A stretch of DNA of 64,000 bases from Parerythrobacter lutipelagi (GCF_005434975.1 NZ_SKCJ01000002.1:186001-250000); one strand, 5' to 3'; shown: positions 43,856-52,807, counted from the stretch's first letter. Notes: generated from the letters alone by a model not told the origin. Translations and numbers: made by a program.

Positions 43856-44656
43856 ATGCAAACCGCGCGCCTTCGTTCCGAGGAAATCACCGGCCTGATG
43901 CTGGCGCTGTTGCTGCATCTGGCGCTGCTCGCGGCGCTGGTTATCCGCCTGCTTTTTCCTGCCGAGCCGGTGATCATTCCGGAGCGCGTAACCGTAAGCC
44001 TGGCGGAGGAAGTTGGTCTGGAGGCCGCTTCGCCAGAGCCGGTTCCGGAAAGCCGCCTCGCGGTTGCGCCTGAACTGGGTGATCTCGTGACCCCTGCTGC
44101 ACCGCCGCTTCCGGCAGAGCCGGCTACAAAGCCGCCGGAGCGCGAGACGCGCCCTGCGGCAACCGCACCAAGATCACAGGAACGGCGGCGCAGGCCCGAG
44201 GAAACGCGCCAGCGGCCCCAGCCGCAGCAACAACAGCGCCAGCCCGACCGGCAGCGCGCGAGCAGGGTGGGCGATGATTTCCTCGGTGGTGCCGGATCGA
44301 GCACGACGACAAGCGAAACCCGCGCGCCCGCCAGCACTTTCGGTGCGCGCGAGCAAGCGGCGCTCTCGCAAGCGATCAACCGGCAGCTGAAACCGCATTG
44401 GCGCGCGCCGCAGGGGGCCGACGCTGAACGACTGGTCACAGTGCTGCGCTGGCGGCTCAACCGGGACGGCAGCCTTTCCGGAAGCCCGGTGGTGGTCAGC
44501 CAAAGCGGGATCAATGACGCAAACCGGGCGCAGGCAGAGGTTCATGCGGAGCGCGCCATACGTGCGGTGCAACTCGCCGCGCCGTTCAACCTGCCGGACG
44601 AATTCTATGATAAGTGGTCCTACATCCGCGAATGGCGGTTTGACAGAAGGCTCTGA
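43856..44656 (+). CDS. tolA: TolA/TonB-like transducer
   Basis: 266 residues: cytoplasmic tail, membrane helix (about 14-35, LMLALLLHLALLAALVIRLLF), a Pro/Arg/Gln-rich periplasmic stalk (about 60-145) and a C-terminal domain of the TolA/TonB fold (about 170-266). The stalk is shorter than in E. coli TolA and lacks the long Ala/Lys helix, as is usual in alphaproteobacteria. Links TolQR to TolB-Pal. Position in the operon supports the name. Confidence 0.88.
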   Translation: MQTARLRSEEITGLMLALLLHLALLAALVIRLLFPAEPVIIPERVTVSLAEEVGLEAASPEPVPESRLAVAPELGDLVTPAAPPLPAEPATKPPERETRPAATAPRSQERRRRPEETRQRPQPQQQQRQPDRQRASRVGDDFLGGAGSSTTTSETRAPASTFGAREQAALSQAINRQLKPHWRAPQGADAERLVTVLRWRLNRDGSLSGSPVVVSQSGINDANRAQAEVHAERAIRAVQLAAPFNLPDEFYDKWSYIREWRFDRRL

Positions 44657-44660
44657 TTCT

Positions 44661-46037
44661 ATGCGATTTTGGTTTTTCGCTCTTGTTCTCGCCGCCCCGG
44701 CGCCGCTGATCGCGCAAGACCTCGGCGCCCCCGTGCCGCAAGACGCGGCGGTCGAGACAGTCGAACAGGAGACCGGCTTGTCGGGCAGTGTGACCGACGA
44801 AAGCGATTGGGAAGACCTCGGCATTGCGATTGCCAGCTTTGCCGCCGACCGCGACGTTTCGACCCCGGCCAACGCCAGCGGTACCGCGGCGCTCGGGCTC
44901 GATATTTCGCGAGTCGTGTTCAACGATTTGAAGAACAACGGGCTGTTCAAGCCGGCCGGTCCGGATGCTTTGCCCAAGCCGAGCTTTGCGCAGATCACTG
45001 CACCCAGCTGGCCGACGTGGTCGAACCGCAGCACGGAAATGCTGGTCCATGGCTATGTCCAGGCGCGTTCCGACGGGCGGTTGACGGTCGGGTGCTATCT
45101 TTATGACGTGGCGTTGCGCGATGAACTGGCGCGGGCAGGTTGGGTCGTGCAGCCGCGCGACTGGCGCCGGGCGGCACACAAATGCGCCGACCTCGTCTAT
45201 TCGCGTCTGACCGGCGAAAGCCCGTTCTTCGATAGCCGGATTGCCTATATTGCGGAAACCGGGCCGAAGGATAACCGGACCAAGCGGTTGGCGATCATGG
45301 ACAGCGACGGGGCGAACCACCGGTTCATCACGACCGGCCGCTCGACCGCGCTGACGCCGCGCTATTCGCCGGATTACAGCAAACTGCTCTATCTCAGCTA
45401 TGTCGACGGCAATCCGCGCATCTATGTCTACGACATCGGCACCGGGCGGCAGACGCTGATTACCGAGAACCGCAATCCGACCTTTGCCCCGCGTTGGTCG
45501 CCTGACGGGCGGTGGATCCTCTATTCCATGGCCGAAGCGGGCAATACGGATATCTTCCGGGTCTCGTCGCAGGGCGGGCCAAGCGTCCGGCTGACGAACA
45601 CCCCGGGGATCGACATTGGCGGATCTTATTCACCGGACGGGACCAGGATCGTGTTCGAGAGCGATCGTTCGGGCAGTCAGCAGTGCTATGTGATGAATGC
45701 CGACGGGTCGAACCAGCGCCGCCTGAGCTTTGGCGGGTCGCGCTGCGCGACGCCGGAATGGAGCCCGCGCGGTGACCAGATCGCATTCACCAACGCGAGC
45801 AATTTCAACGTGTCGGTAATGTCCCCATCGGGCGGGAACGTGCGCACGCTCACCAGCGGCTGGCAGGACGAGGCCCCGACATGGGCGCCCAATGGGCGGA
45901 TCATCCAGTTCTTCCGGACCGAGCGTGGTTCGGGCAAAACGTCGCTCTGGCAGGTGGATCTCACCGGCCGCAACGAAAGGAAGCTGCCGACCCCGGTCGA
46001 CGCGTCCGACCCCGCCTGGGGACCGATTTTGCCTTGA
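44661..46037 (+). CDS. tolB: TolB, periplasmic beta-propeller
   Basis: 458 residues, signal peptide MRFWFFALVLAAPAPLIAQ, then an N-terminal domain (about 50-190) and six-bladed propeller of repeated RWSPDGRWILY / YSPDGTRIVFESDRSGSQQ motifs. Binds Pal and the TolA C-terminus. ATG 44661 is preferred because it directly precedes the signal peptide; a longer reading would overlap tolA. Confidence 0.96.
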   Translation: MRFWFFALVLAAPAPLIAQDLGAPVPQDAAVETVEQETGLSGSVTDESDWEDLGIAIASFAADRDVSTPANASGTAALGLDISRVVFNDLKNNGLFKPAGPDALPKPSFAQITAPSWPTWSNRSTEMLVHGYVQARSDGRLTVGCYLYDVALRDELARAGWVVQPRDWRRAAHKCADLVYSRLTGESPFFDSRIAYIAETGPKDNRTKRLAIMDSDGANHRFITTGRSTALTPRYSPDYSKLLYLSYVDGNPRIYVYDIGTGRQTLITENRNPTFAPRWSPDGRWILYSMAEAGNTDIFRVSSQGGPSVRLTNTPGIDIGGSYSPDGTRIVFESDRSGSQQCYVMNADGSNQRRLSFGGSRCATPEWSPRGDQIAFTNASNFNVSVMSPSGGNVRTLTSGWQDEAPTWAPNGRIIQFFRTERGSGKTSLWQVDLTGRNERKLPTPVDASDPAWGPILP

Positions 46038-46100
46038 ATGCATTGATTAACTGAGCTGGCAGGGTCGCATCTGTTTCAACTTCCTCTTCAGGAGAGGCTT

Positions 46101-46613
46101 ATGAATACGAAACTTGTCATCGCATCACTCATGATCGGCACCGTCGGTCTCGGTGCGTGCAAACCGAAGGCGCCCGACGTTTTGCCCCCTGAGCCGGTGG
46201 AAACGACAGCGGCTGTTCCCGAGTACCAGCAGCCGACCGGCCCCGTGCTGGGCACGCAGGAGCATTTCGTGAATGGCGTAAACGGCCTGAACGTGATCTT
46301 CTTCGACACGGATCGCTACAACATCGACAGCGAAGATGCCGTCGCTCTGCAGACGCAGGCGCAGTATCTGCAGCGCAACACGGGCATTTCGGTCACGGTC
46401 GAAGGCCACGCCGATGAACGCGGCACGCGGGACTACAACCTCGCGCTGGGTGAGCGTCGGGCCAATTCGGCGAAGAATTACCTCGTCAGCCTGGGCGTCG
46501 ATGCAAGCCGCATCCGCACCGTCAGCTACGGCAAGGAACGCCCCGTTGCACTCGGCTCGAACGAGAGCGCATGGGCGCAGAACCGCCGCGCGGTGACTGT
46601 GGTTATCAATTGA
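46101..46613 (+). CDS. pal: Pal, peptidoglycan-associated lipoprotein
   Basis: 170 residues: lipobox LGAC (Cys20), a short linker and an OmpA-like peptidoglycan-binding domain with FDTDRYNID, GHADERGTRDYNLALGERRA and the final NRRAVTVVIN. AGGAGAGG precedes the ATG. Anchors the outer membrane to peptidoglycan and to TolB. Last gene of the tol-pal operon. Confidence 0.97.
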   Translation: MNTKLVIASLMIGTVGLGACKPKAPDVLPPEPVETTAAVPEYQQPTGPVLGTQEHFVNGVNGLNVIFFDTDRYNIDSEDAVALQTQAQYLQRNTGISVTVEGHADERGTRDYNLALGERRANSAKNYLVSLGVDASRIRTVSYGKERPVALGSNESAWAQNRRAVTVVIN

Positions 46614-46623
46614 ATGAACTGAG

Positions 46624-46661
46624 GTAAGCCGGCTCGCCCGAACAGGGGCGGGCCGGCTTAC
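46624..46661. terminator. Strong hairpin after pal
   Basis: 16-bp stem GTAAGCCGGCTCGCCC / GGGCGGGCCGGCTTAC with one G-T pair and a 6-base loop. It begins ten bases after the pal stop and overlaps the stop codon of the convergent small gene. No T-run follows. Confidence 0.6.
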
Positions 46662-46810
46662 TCGCCGATGCTAGTTGCGGCGAACGCCGGCAGATGGCTC
46701 GCGGCTGGCGCGGCGTCACCCGCGCCAGCGCCGCCCACACTCATCGTCAGCGCGAAAAGCGCCATGGTCAGCACTGAAACAGTGGCGGAAAAACGAAGCT
46801 GCTGGCTCAT
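46658..46810 (-). CDS. Small secreted or single-helix protein
   Basis: 50 residues from ATG 46810: MSQQLRFSATVSVLTMALFALTM resembles a signal peptide or single membrane helix, followed by an Ala/Gly-rich stretch. The longer reading begins in a poor region. It resembles short signal-peptide-bearing proteins often seen in Sphingomonadales, but no function is known. A candidate EcfG promoter lies upstream at 46889. Confidence 0.5.
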   Translation of the reverse strand: MSQQLRFSATVSVLTMALFALTMSVGGAGAGDAAPAASHLPAFAATSIGE

Positions 46811-46888
46811 CGAACGGGTCCGGTCTTGAATTTGCGGTGCGCCTAGCACCTGAGAATAAACAAACTGTTGTGCGGGTTTCCGCAATGC

Positions 46889-46914
46889 AACATTTCACAT
46901 CGCAACTTTGTTCC
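46889..46914 (-). promoter_or_regulatory. Candidate EcfG-type promoter for the 46810 gene
   Basis: Minus strand: GGAAC (46910-46914), 17-bp spacer, TGTT (46889-46892). The -35 is perfect and the -10 deviates only at its first base. A leader of about 75 bases would precede the small gene. Confidence 0.42.
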
Positions 46915-47016
46915 CGTCCTTCCAAAAGGTCGCAATCATCCCTAGACGAAATGTCATGACCCATAGTCCAACGACATATTCCGCCCTGCGGAGCGCCCGC
47001 TGATGGCCCGCTCGTC

Positions 47017-47550
47017 ATGGTAGGCGCACGGCGCTCGAACGATTGGGGCTTCCCCCGCTGGCGCGGCTATGGCTCTTCGCAAGATGCGGTGACCGTGCGG
47101 CTGTGCGACAGGCATGGCTGCGAGGAAAAGGGCGATTGCCCCGCACCCAAGGCGCCGAACACGCCCGAGCGGTGGTATTTCTGTCAAAAGCACGCAGCGG
47201 AGTACAACCGCAAGTGGGACTATTTCGAAGGCCTCGACAAGGCCGAAAAGGAAGCGCGGACGAAGGACGAGCAGACCGAAAACGCCGGCTATGCCGAAGC
47301 ACAGCACTATGGCTGGGCCGGCAGCGGTGACGGATCGCGCAGCGCCGACGAAATGCGCGCGCTCGATGTGCTCGAACTGGAAAACGACGCCGATTTCGCC
47401 GCGATCAAGCGGGCTTACCGCGTGAAGGCCAAGGCCGTGCACCCTGACGTAAAGCCGAACGACAAGGAAGCCGCAGCGGAATTTCAGAAGCTCCAGCTAT
47501 CCTATGAAGTGCTGAAAGCAGCAGAAGAACGGCGCGAGTGGAAGGGATAG
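47017..47550 (+). CDS. J-domain protein
   Basis: 177 residues. The C-terminal 60 residues form a J domain with the HPD tripeptide intact (KAKAVHPDVKPND) and LELENDADFAAIKRAYR as its helix II; it would stimulate a DnaK ATPase. The N-terminal part has NDWGFPRWRGYGS and two Cys pairs (LCDRHGCEEKGDC, FCQKH) that may bind zinc, an arrangement seen in alphaproteobacterial DnaJ-family proteins of unknown client. Confidence 0.85.
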   Translation: MVGARRSNDWGFPRWRGYGSSQDAVTVRLCDRHGCEEKGDCPAPKAPNTPERWYFCQKHAAEYNRKWDYFEGLDKAEKEARTKDEQTENAGYAEAQHYGWAGSGDGSRSADEMRALDVLELENDADFAAIKRAYRVKAKAVHPDVKPNDKEAAAEFQKLQLSYEVLKAAEERREWKG

Positions 47551-47615
47551 CGGCAGTCTCGCAAGGTCCGATTGCGACCCGCTAGCGGACCAATATGACA
47601 CCCTGCAACTTCCCT

Positions 47616-47700
47616 CGTCATTGCGAGCGCAGCGAAGCAATCCAGGGCGGTGCAGCACTGCTCTGGATTGCCGCGTCGCCTGCGGCTCCTCGCAATGACG
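47616..47700. repeat. 85-bp inverted-repeat element
   Basis: Begins CGTCATTGCGAGCG and ends CTCGCAATGACG, with inner complementary parts GCAATCCAG / CTGGATTGC. It matches the general form of the short palindromic CGTCATTGCGAG elements scattered through many bacterial genomes. The unit would fold into an imperfect long hairpin between the J-domain gene and the following small gene. Confidence 0.8.
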
Positions 47701-47816
47701 GGGCGTGTGTTGTGAGTTCATTTGTTGACGAGACGGACAGTCTGCTCCCGACCCGGTTGCGGACATCGCTGTCATGCCTTAATTCCGACCCAGCTAAAAT
47801 AGAGTGGTAGGAAGCC

Positions 47817-47999
47817 ATGATAAGCCACTTACTGCGCAAATATAATAGCGCGTTTTTCGCCCTGACTGGGGCGCTCATCTATATTGGTTTCCGCGAATAC
47901 GGCCTCGGTCCATGGGGTGCGGGTGCAGTAGCCCTCGTAGCCACCATTTTAGTGGCGTCGCTTTTTAGACGGAAACCGAGTGGAACGAGGTTAGATTAA
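47817..47999 (+). CDS. Small membrane protein
   Basis: 60 residues with two hydrophobic segments (about 11-27 and 33-50) and a basic end (FRRKPSGTRLD). No family recognised. AGGAAG before the ATG supports translation. Composition is more A/T-rich than that of the neighbours. Confidence 0.5.
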   Translation: MISHLLRKYNSAFFALTGALIYIGFREYGLGPWGAGAVALVATILVASLFRRKPSGTRLD

Positions 48000-48145
48000 C
48001 CCTCGTGTCGCGTTCATTTGGTTCGTCAGCTTCCCACCCCACTATCGTACGTTCGACGCATCAACTCACCTTGGCGCAATGCTCGGATGATTGAATTTTC
48101 GGCTCGTCAGTGATCCACAAGTCAGTGCCGCCGACTTTGGTGCTG

Positions 48146-48925
48146 CTAATTATCGTTCCACCATGGCGTATCGCTCCAAGGCCTCAAGTCGATCTCGTGG
48201 GTCCACGCGCTGCGCGGCTGGTGCGCGAGGTGCCAGTAGGTGTCCGCAATCGCAGCCGGGTCGAGCAGGCCGTCTTCGCCTTTGCTGGCCTTGTAGGCTG
48301 CGAAATTCTCACCGAGCATCTTGCCGAGCGTGTCGGGTGCATCGACCGGGCCGTCGATCACTACATGGGCGACATGCACGCCTTGCGGGGCAAATTCCGC
48401 GTTGAGCGATTGGCACAGCATCCGCCGCCCGCCCATCGCTGCGGCGTGGCTGTGCTGGCCGGCGTTGCCGCGCACGGCAGCGGTCGCGCTGGTGACGATC
48501 AGTGTGCCGCGCCCCCCATTTTTGGCCCGCTCGACCATTCGCGGCATCAATGCGCGCGCGAGACGGAAGGGCGCATAGGTCGCGAGCCGCCAGCCCAGCT
48601 CGAACGCCTTGTCGCTGGTGTCCGCCAGGGTGCGATTGCCGATCTGCGCGCCAAGGTTGAACAGCGCGACTTCGATCGGTCCGATGCTGTTCTCGACCTC
48701 TTCGACCAGATCCTCGATCGTATCGGGCTGGGCTGCATCGAGCAGCCGCCCGCTTGCCTTGCCGCCAGCCTGTTCGATCTGCGCGACAAGCGCGCGCAGC
48801 CCGTCTTCGTCCGACCGTCGGGCGAGCACTGCGTGATAGCCATCACGTGCAAAGCGCGCTGCGGCGTGGCCGCCGATCCCGGCCCCGGCCCCCAGCACCA
48901 GAAAAACACCTTTGGCTTTCGTCAT
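48146..48925 (-). CDS. SDR family oxidoreductase
   Basis: 259 residues. The cofactor loop reads LGAGAGIGGHAA where classical SDRs have TGxxxGIG, and the Tyr-Lys motif is missing in the usual form (HSHAAAMGGRRML lies there), so this is a divergent or atypical SDR; NLGAQ replaces NNAG. TVTSATAAV-like serine (IVTSATAAVRG) is kept. The ATG at 48925 follows AAGGAA; five extra residues are possible. Activity cannot be assumed. Confidence 0.82.
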   Translation of the reverse strand: MTKAKGVFLVLGAGAGIGGHAAARFARDGYHAVLARRSDEDGLRALVAQIEQAGGKASGRLLDAAQPDTIEDLVEEVENSIGPIEVALFNLGAQIGNRTLADTSDKAFELGWRLATYAPFRLARALMPRMVERAKNGGRGTLIVTSATAAVRGNAGQHSHAAAMGGRRMLCQSLNAEFAPQGVHVAHVVIDGPVDAPDTLGKMLGENFAAYKASKGEDGLLDPAAIADTYWHLAHQPRSAWTHEIDLRPWSDTPWWNDN

Positions 48926-49059
48926 CGCGGGTTCCTTCACGTTGCGCCGTTCTGCGCCGAACTCTCCGGCGTTAATCCGACAGTAGGCATGTTAGCGGAA
49001 ATTTTACACATTGCGGGCAGTCTCGGGGCGGGGAAGCATTCAGCCGTTAGGCAAAAAAG

Positions 49060-49362
49060 ATGGATCAAAGGAAGAAAGCCAGAGCGAAGGTGGACTACGC
49101 GACGCGCTGCAGGGCGCCTGCGGCGCCGGTCGATATCTGCCTCAACGATGTATCCATGAGCGGTTGCCGCGGGACATTCGGCAGCACGCCACTATATGCT
49201 GGCAGCACCCTGAAGATCGATCTGGTCGATGGGCTGGTCGTGCCGGGCGAAGTCGTGTGGGTCGACGGCAACGAGTTCGGCGCGCGCTTCCTGATCGACG
49301 AGGCCGAGGCAGCGCCATCGGCAGACAAAGACAATTCGGCGCCAGAACCCGGCCGCGCTTGA
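49060..49362 (+). CDS. PilZ domain protein
   Basis: 100 residues, single PilZ domain. Both c-di-GMP-binding elements are visible: RxxxR at residues 4-8 (RKKAR) and DxSxxG (DVSMSG), followed by GEVVWVDGNEFGARF. A c-di-GMP receptor with an unknown output. Convergent with purT, four bases between the genes. Confidence 0.85.
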   Translation: MDQRKKARAKVDYATRCRAPAAPVDICLNDVSMSGCRGTFGSTPLYAGSTLKIDLVDGLVVPGEVVWVDGNEFGARFLIDEAEAAPSADKDNSAPEPGRA

Positions 49363-49366
49363 TCGG

Positions 49367-50554
49367 TCAATCGTCATAACCCAGTCTGACGGCCGCCGCG
49401 GCTGATGCGGCCTGCGCACGCGCGCTATCCGTATCGCCTGCGGCCGACAATGCTACGCCCATTCTGCGATAGGGGCGCGTTTCCGGCTTGCCGAAAATCC
49501 TGATGTCGCTGCCATTGCTCATCCCCTCCGCGAGGCCTGAATAGCTGACAGTCGCGCTGTCGCGATCGGCGAGGATCACTGCGCTGGCAGCAGGGCGCGC
49601 GCGGATCTCTGCCGGGATGGGGAGGCCCATGATCGCGCGGGCGTGCAAGTCGAATTCGCTCAGGTTCTGGCTGACCAGTGTCACCATGCCGGTGTCATGC
49701 GGGCGCGGCGACAGTTCTGAGAAGATGACATCTTCTCCGCCCTCCTTGTTCCTGGCGACGAAAAACTCGACCCCGAACAACCCATAACCGCCCAAGTCAT
49801 CCACGATCTTGCGCGCCATCTCCTGCGCAGCGGCGATGGCGCCATCGGACATCGGCGCAGGTTGCCAGCTTTCCTGGTAGTCGCCGCGTTCCTGCCGGTG
49901 GCCGATCGGCGGGCAGAACGTGACTGCGTCCCCGTCTTTGGTTTTGTGCCGCACCGTCAGCAGAGTGATCTCGTAATCGAAATCGACAAATTGCTCGACG
50001 ATCACCCGCTTGCGGTCGCCGCGCATATTGTCGACGGCATGGTTCCATGCCGCTTCCAGTTCGCCTGTGTGGCGCACAGTGCTCTGGCCTTTGCCTGATG
50101 ACGACATGACCGGCTTGATTACGCACGGCAGCCCGGTGTGCTGCGCGCCTGCAAGTACCTCTTCCAGGCTCTCCGCATAACGATAGCGCGAGGTCGTCAG
50201 GCCCAGGTCCTGCGCGGCGACATCGCGGATCGCGTCGCGGTTCATCGTCATCTGGGTCGCGCGGGCTGAAGGGACGACATTGAAGCCGTCAGCCTCGACC
50301 TGCGCAAGCACTTCGGTACGGATCGCTTCGACTTCCGGCACGATGAAGTCGGGCCGATGTTTGAGGATTACCTCGAGCAATGTGTCGCCATCGAGCATGG
50401 AGAAAATCTCTGCTTCGTCGGCCATCTGCATGGCAGGGGCACGGGCATAGCTGTCACACGCGATGACATATGCGCCGAGCCGCTTGGCCGAAATCACGAA
50501 TTCGCGGCCGAGTTCTCCGGAACCGAGCAGGAGGATCTTTGCGGTGTGGGCCAT
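49367..50554 (-). CDS. purT: Formate-dependent GAR transformylase
   Basis: 395 residues, ATP-grasp enzyme that makes formyl-GAR from GAR, formate and ATP in purine synthesis. Nucleotide-binding LLLGSGELGREF, PEVEAIRTEVL, CVIKPVMSSSGKGQS (grasp loop) and ELSPRPHDTGMVTL are intact. ATG 50554 is set by the family N-terminus MAHTAKILLLG; the upstream reading overlaps the next gene in another frame. Confidence 0.95.
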   Translation of the reverse strand: MAHTAKILLLGSGELGREFVISAKRLGAYVIACDSYARAPAMQMADEAEIFSMLDGDTLLEVILKHRPDFIVPEVEAIRTEVLAQVEADGFNVVPSARATQMTMNRDAIRDVAAQDLGLTTSRYRYAESLEEVLAGAQHTGLPCVIKPVMSSSGKGQSTVRHTGELEAAWNHAVDNMRGDRKRVIVEQFVDFDYEITLLTVRHKTKDGDAVTFCPPIGHRQERGDYQESWQPAPMSDGAIAAAQEMARKIVDDLGGYGLFGVEFFVARNKEGGEDVIFSELSPRPHDTGMVTLVSQNLSEFDLHARAIMGLPIPAEIRARPAASAVILADRDSATVSYSGLAEGMSNGSDIRIFGKPETRPYRRMGVALSAAGDTDSARAQAASAAAAVRLGYDD

Positions 50555-50565
50555 GAACAAGCTTT

Positions 50566-51459
50566 CTAAAGTCGGCGCAGGATCGCTTCGGCCATGAGTT
50601 GCCCGAGCTGCGGCCCCTGCGCAGGGTAGAGAAACGGCTCTATCATCTCCGCCTCCATCACCGCCAGAGCGCCGTCGTGGCGGATCATGTCGATCCGTGC
50701 GTAAAGCGGGGGGTGCGGGGTTTCGCCGGGGATCGAGCGGACCACCGCTTCGGCGGCGGCGATATCGGTCGGGCGCGGGTCGACCGCCTCTTCTTGCCCG
50801 CCATAGAGCGACTGGATGCGATAGTCGCCCGCTGCTGCTGTCTTGCGGATCGCGTGGCTGAAACGCCCGTCGACAAACACGAAGCTGTATTCGCCCTCCT
50901 CGACAATCGCTTCGAGGAACGGCTGGACCATGGCGCGGTGGCCGAAGCGCCAATCTTCGGGCGGGGCGGTGTCTCGCCGGAACATCTCCTGCCCCTCCGC
51001 CCCTGCGCCAACCCGGCGCTTCACCACCAGCCGATCGCACCCGAAATGGTCGAATGCGGCGGCGATGTCAGCACCGGTCGGATCGTCGGGCCAGAGAGTG
51101 GGAATGGTCGGTGCACCCGATGCAGCAAGATCGCGCAAGTAAGCCTTGTCGATGTTCCACCGCACCAGATCGGCCGGATTGCACACTTTCACTCCGCGTG
51201 CGGCCAGCGCCTCCAGCTTGGCGAGGAAGGCCGCTTCGTGGTCCTGATAATCCCACACCGTGCCGAGCAGCACGAGCGGAAAATCTGCCAGTTCCTCCAG
51301 CGGTGCGTGCCAGTCGACTTCGACCAGTTCGAGGCCCGCCGGACCGAACCCGGAGCGCAGAGCATCGACCTGCATGTCATGCTCATATGCGTCACCACGG
51401 CGGACCGGCGACCCGGGAAGCGTGCCGGGGCACGCAAGGAAGCCGATCCGCGTGGCCAT
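50566..51459 (-). CDS. ATP-grasp domain protein of unknown substrate
   Basis: 297 residues, ATP-grasp ligase of the glutathione synthase/RimK class: N-terminal Rossmann part with LLGTVWDYQDHEAAF, KAYLRDLAASGAPTIPTLWP, LVVKRRVGAGAEGQEMF (grasp) and the metal-binding MEAEMIEPFLY. Resembles DcsG-type enzymes and other ligases that form amide bonds in small-molecule metabolism. Twelve bases from purT on the same strand, so possibly co-transcribed. The true substrate is unknown. Confidence 0.82.
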   Translation of the reverse strand: MATRIGFLACPGTLPGSPVRRGDAYEHDMQVDALRSGFGPAGLELVEVDWHAPLEELADFPLVLLGTVWDYQDHEAAFLAKLEALAARGVKVCNPADLVRWNIDKAYLRDLAASGAPTIPTLWPDDPTGADIAAAFDHFGCDRLVVKRRVGAGAEGQEMFRRDTAPPEDWRFGHRAMVQPFLEAIVEEGEYSFVFVDGRFSHAIRKTAAAGDYRIQSLYGGQEEAVDPRPTDIAAAEAVVRSIPGETPHPPLYARIDMIRHDGALAVMEAEMIEPFLYPAQGPQLGQLMAEAILRRL

Positions 51460-51466
51460 GGGCGCG

Positions 51467-52786
51467 TCAGACTGCGTCGAGCGCCTGCGCGAAATCGGCG
51501 ATCAGATCGTCCGGATCCTCGATGCCGATGCTGATGCGCACGAGATTCGGCGTGATGCCGAGCTGCGCCTTGCGTTCATCCGGTACGGACAGGTGGGTCA
51601 TTGCCGCCGGGCAGCTGGCGAGAGTTTCCGTCCCGCCGAGGCTGACCGCAAGCTTGGCGATCTTCATCGCGTCGAGGAAGCGGAACGCCTCTGCTTCGCC
51701 GCCTTTGACGAACAGCGAAAACGTGCTGCCCGCGCCCAAACAATGGCGGTCGTAGATGTCCTGCTGGCGTGCATTGTCGATAAAGCCGAGATAGCCGAGG
51801 CCCTCGACCTTGGGATGGTCCTTGAGGAAAGCGCACACTTTGGCGGCATTCTCGCCCGCGCGCTGCATCCGCAGTTCGACGGTCTCGAGGCTGCGCATCA
51901 GCATCCATGCGGTGTTGGGATCGGCGATGCCGCCCATCGTGTTACGCAGAGCGCGGACCGGGTCCATCCACTTTTTCGCGCCGGCAATGCTGCCTGCAAC
52001 AAGGTCAGAATGGCCGCCGACATATTTCGTCAGCGAGTAGACGACGATATCCGCCCCTTGATCGAGCGGGCGCGCCCACAGCGGCCCGAGGAACGTGTTG
52101 TCGATCGCAATCGGTGTGACATCAGCGTCGAGGATCGCATCGCGCGAGGCCTTGACCGCTTCGACATCGACCAGCGCATTGGTCGGGTTGGCAGGGCTTT
52201 CAAGATAGACCATCGCCACCTTGCCGCCCTGATCGGCAGCCTGCGCCTTGGCCTGTTCCAACACAGCATCGATTTCCTCGCGCGTCGCACCGGCGGCGAA
52301 ATCGAGATAGGTGATACCGAACTTGCTCAGAACCTTGGCGATGAAGCCTTCGGTCGCGGCGTAGAGCGGGCCAGAATGCACGATGACGTCGCCTGCGTTG
52401 CAATAGGCGAGCAGCATCACTGTGATGGCGGTCATCCCACTGCTGAAACTCAGCGCATCTTCCGCCCCGTCCCAGATCGACAGGCGATCCTCGAGGATTT
52501 CCTGGTTCGGGCCGTTGAAGCGCGAATAGACAAGGCCTTCTGCCCCGCCAGGACGTTTGCCGGTGATGCCTTCGAAGTGGCGCTTGCCGGCGGCCGAGTT
52601 TTCGAACGCGAAGGTGCTGGTTAGGAAGATGGGTGCCTTGAGCGAGCCCTCGGACAGGGCCGGATCATAGCCATGGCCCATCATCAGCGTGCTCGGCTTC
52701 AGTTCGCGTCCGCCGATGGTCTTGGCTTCGGGCTTGGGATTGCGGCGGGGTGTCGGGGTGTCGACTGCGTCGGTTGCGTCCGTCAT
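51467..52786 (-). CDS. Cystathionine gamma-synthase family PLP enzyme
   Basis: 439 residues. PLP motifs: FSSGMTAI, YLESPANPT, IDNTFLGPLWARPLDQGADIVVYSLTKYVGGHSD (Lys forms the Schiff base), and the substrate-arginine region LVRISIGIEDPDDL. About 50 residues longer than MetB, with an N-terminal extension. Trans-sulfuration or sulfhydrylation in methionine/cysteine metabolism is likely; which reaction cannot be decided. First of three tightly spaced genes (then ATP-grasp and purT). It has a structured leader upstream. Confidence 0.9.
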   Translation of the reverse strand: MTDATDAVDTPTPRRNPKPEAKTIGGRELKPSTLMMGHGYDPALSEGSLKAPIFLTSTFAFENSAAGKRHFEGITGKRPGGAEGLVYSRFNGPNQEILEDRLSIWDGAEDALSFSSGMTAITVMLLAYCNAGDVIVHSGPLYAATEGFIAKVLSKFGITYLDFAAGATREEIDAVLEQAKAQAADQGGKVAMVYLESPANPTNALVDVEAVKASRDAILDADVTPIAIDNTFLGPLWARPLDQGADIVVYSLTKYVGGHSDLVAGSIAGAKKWMDPVRALRNTMGGIADPNTAWMLMRSLETVELRMQRAGENAAKVCAFLKDHPKVEGLGYLGFIDNARQQDIYDRHCLGAGSTFSLFVKGGEAEAFRFLDAMKIAKLAVSLGGTETLASCPAAMTHLSVPDERKAQLGITPNLVRISIGIEDPDDLIADFAQALDAV

Positions 52787-52807
52787 GGGGAGGCTTTCCT
52801 TCTATCA

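Noticed and set aside
47616-47700. CRISPR-like repeat
   Set aside because: Only one inverted-repeat unit without regular spacers; it is a short palindromic element, and no cas genes are present.
51260-52624. 454-codon plus-strand open frame over the PLP enzyme gene
   Set aside because: Antisense to a gene with all PLP motifs intact; no family features of its own.
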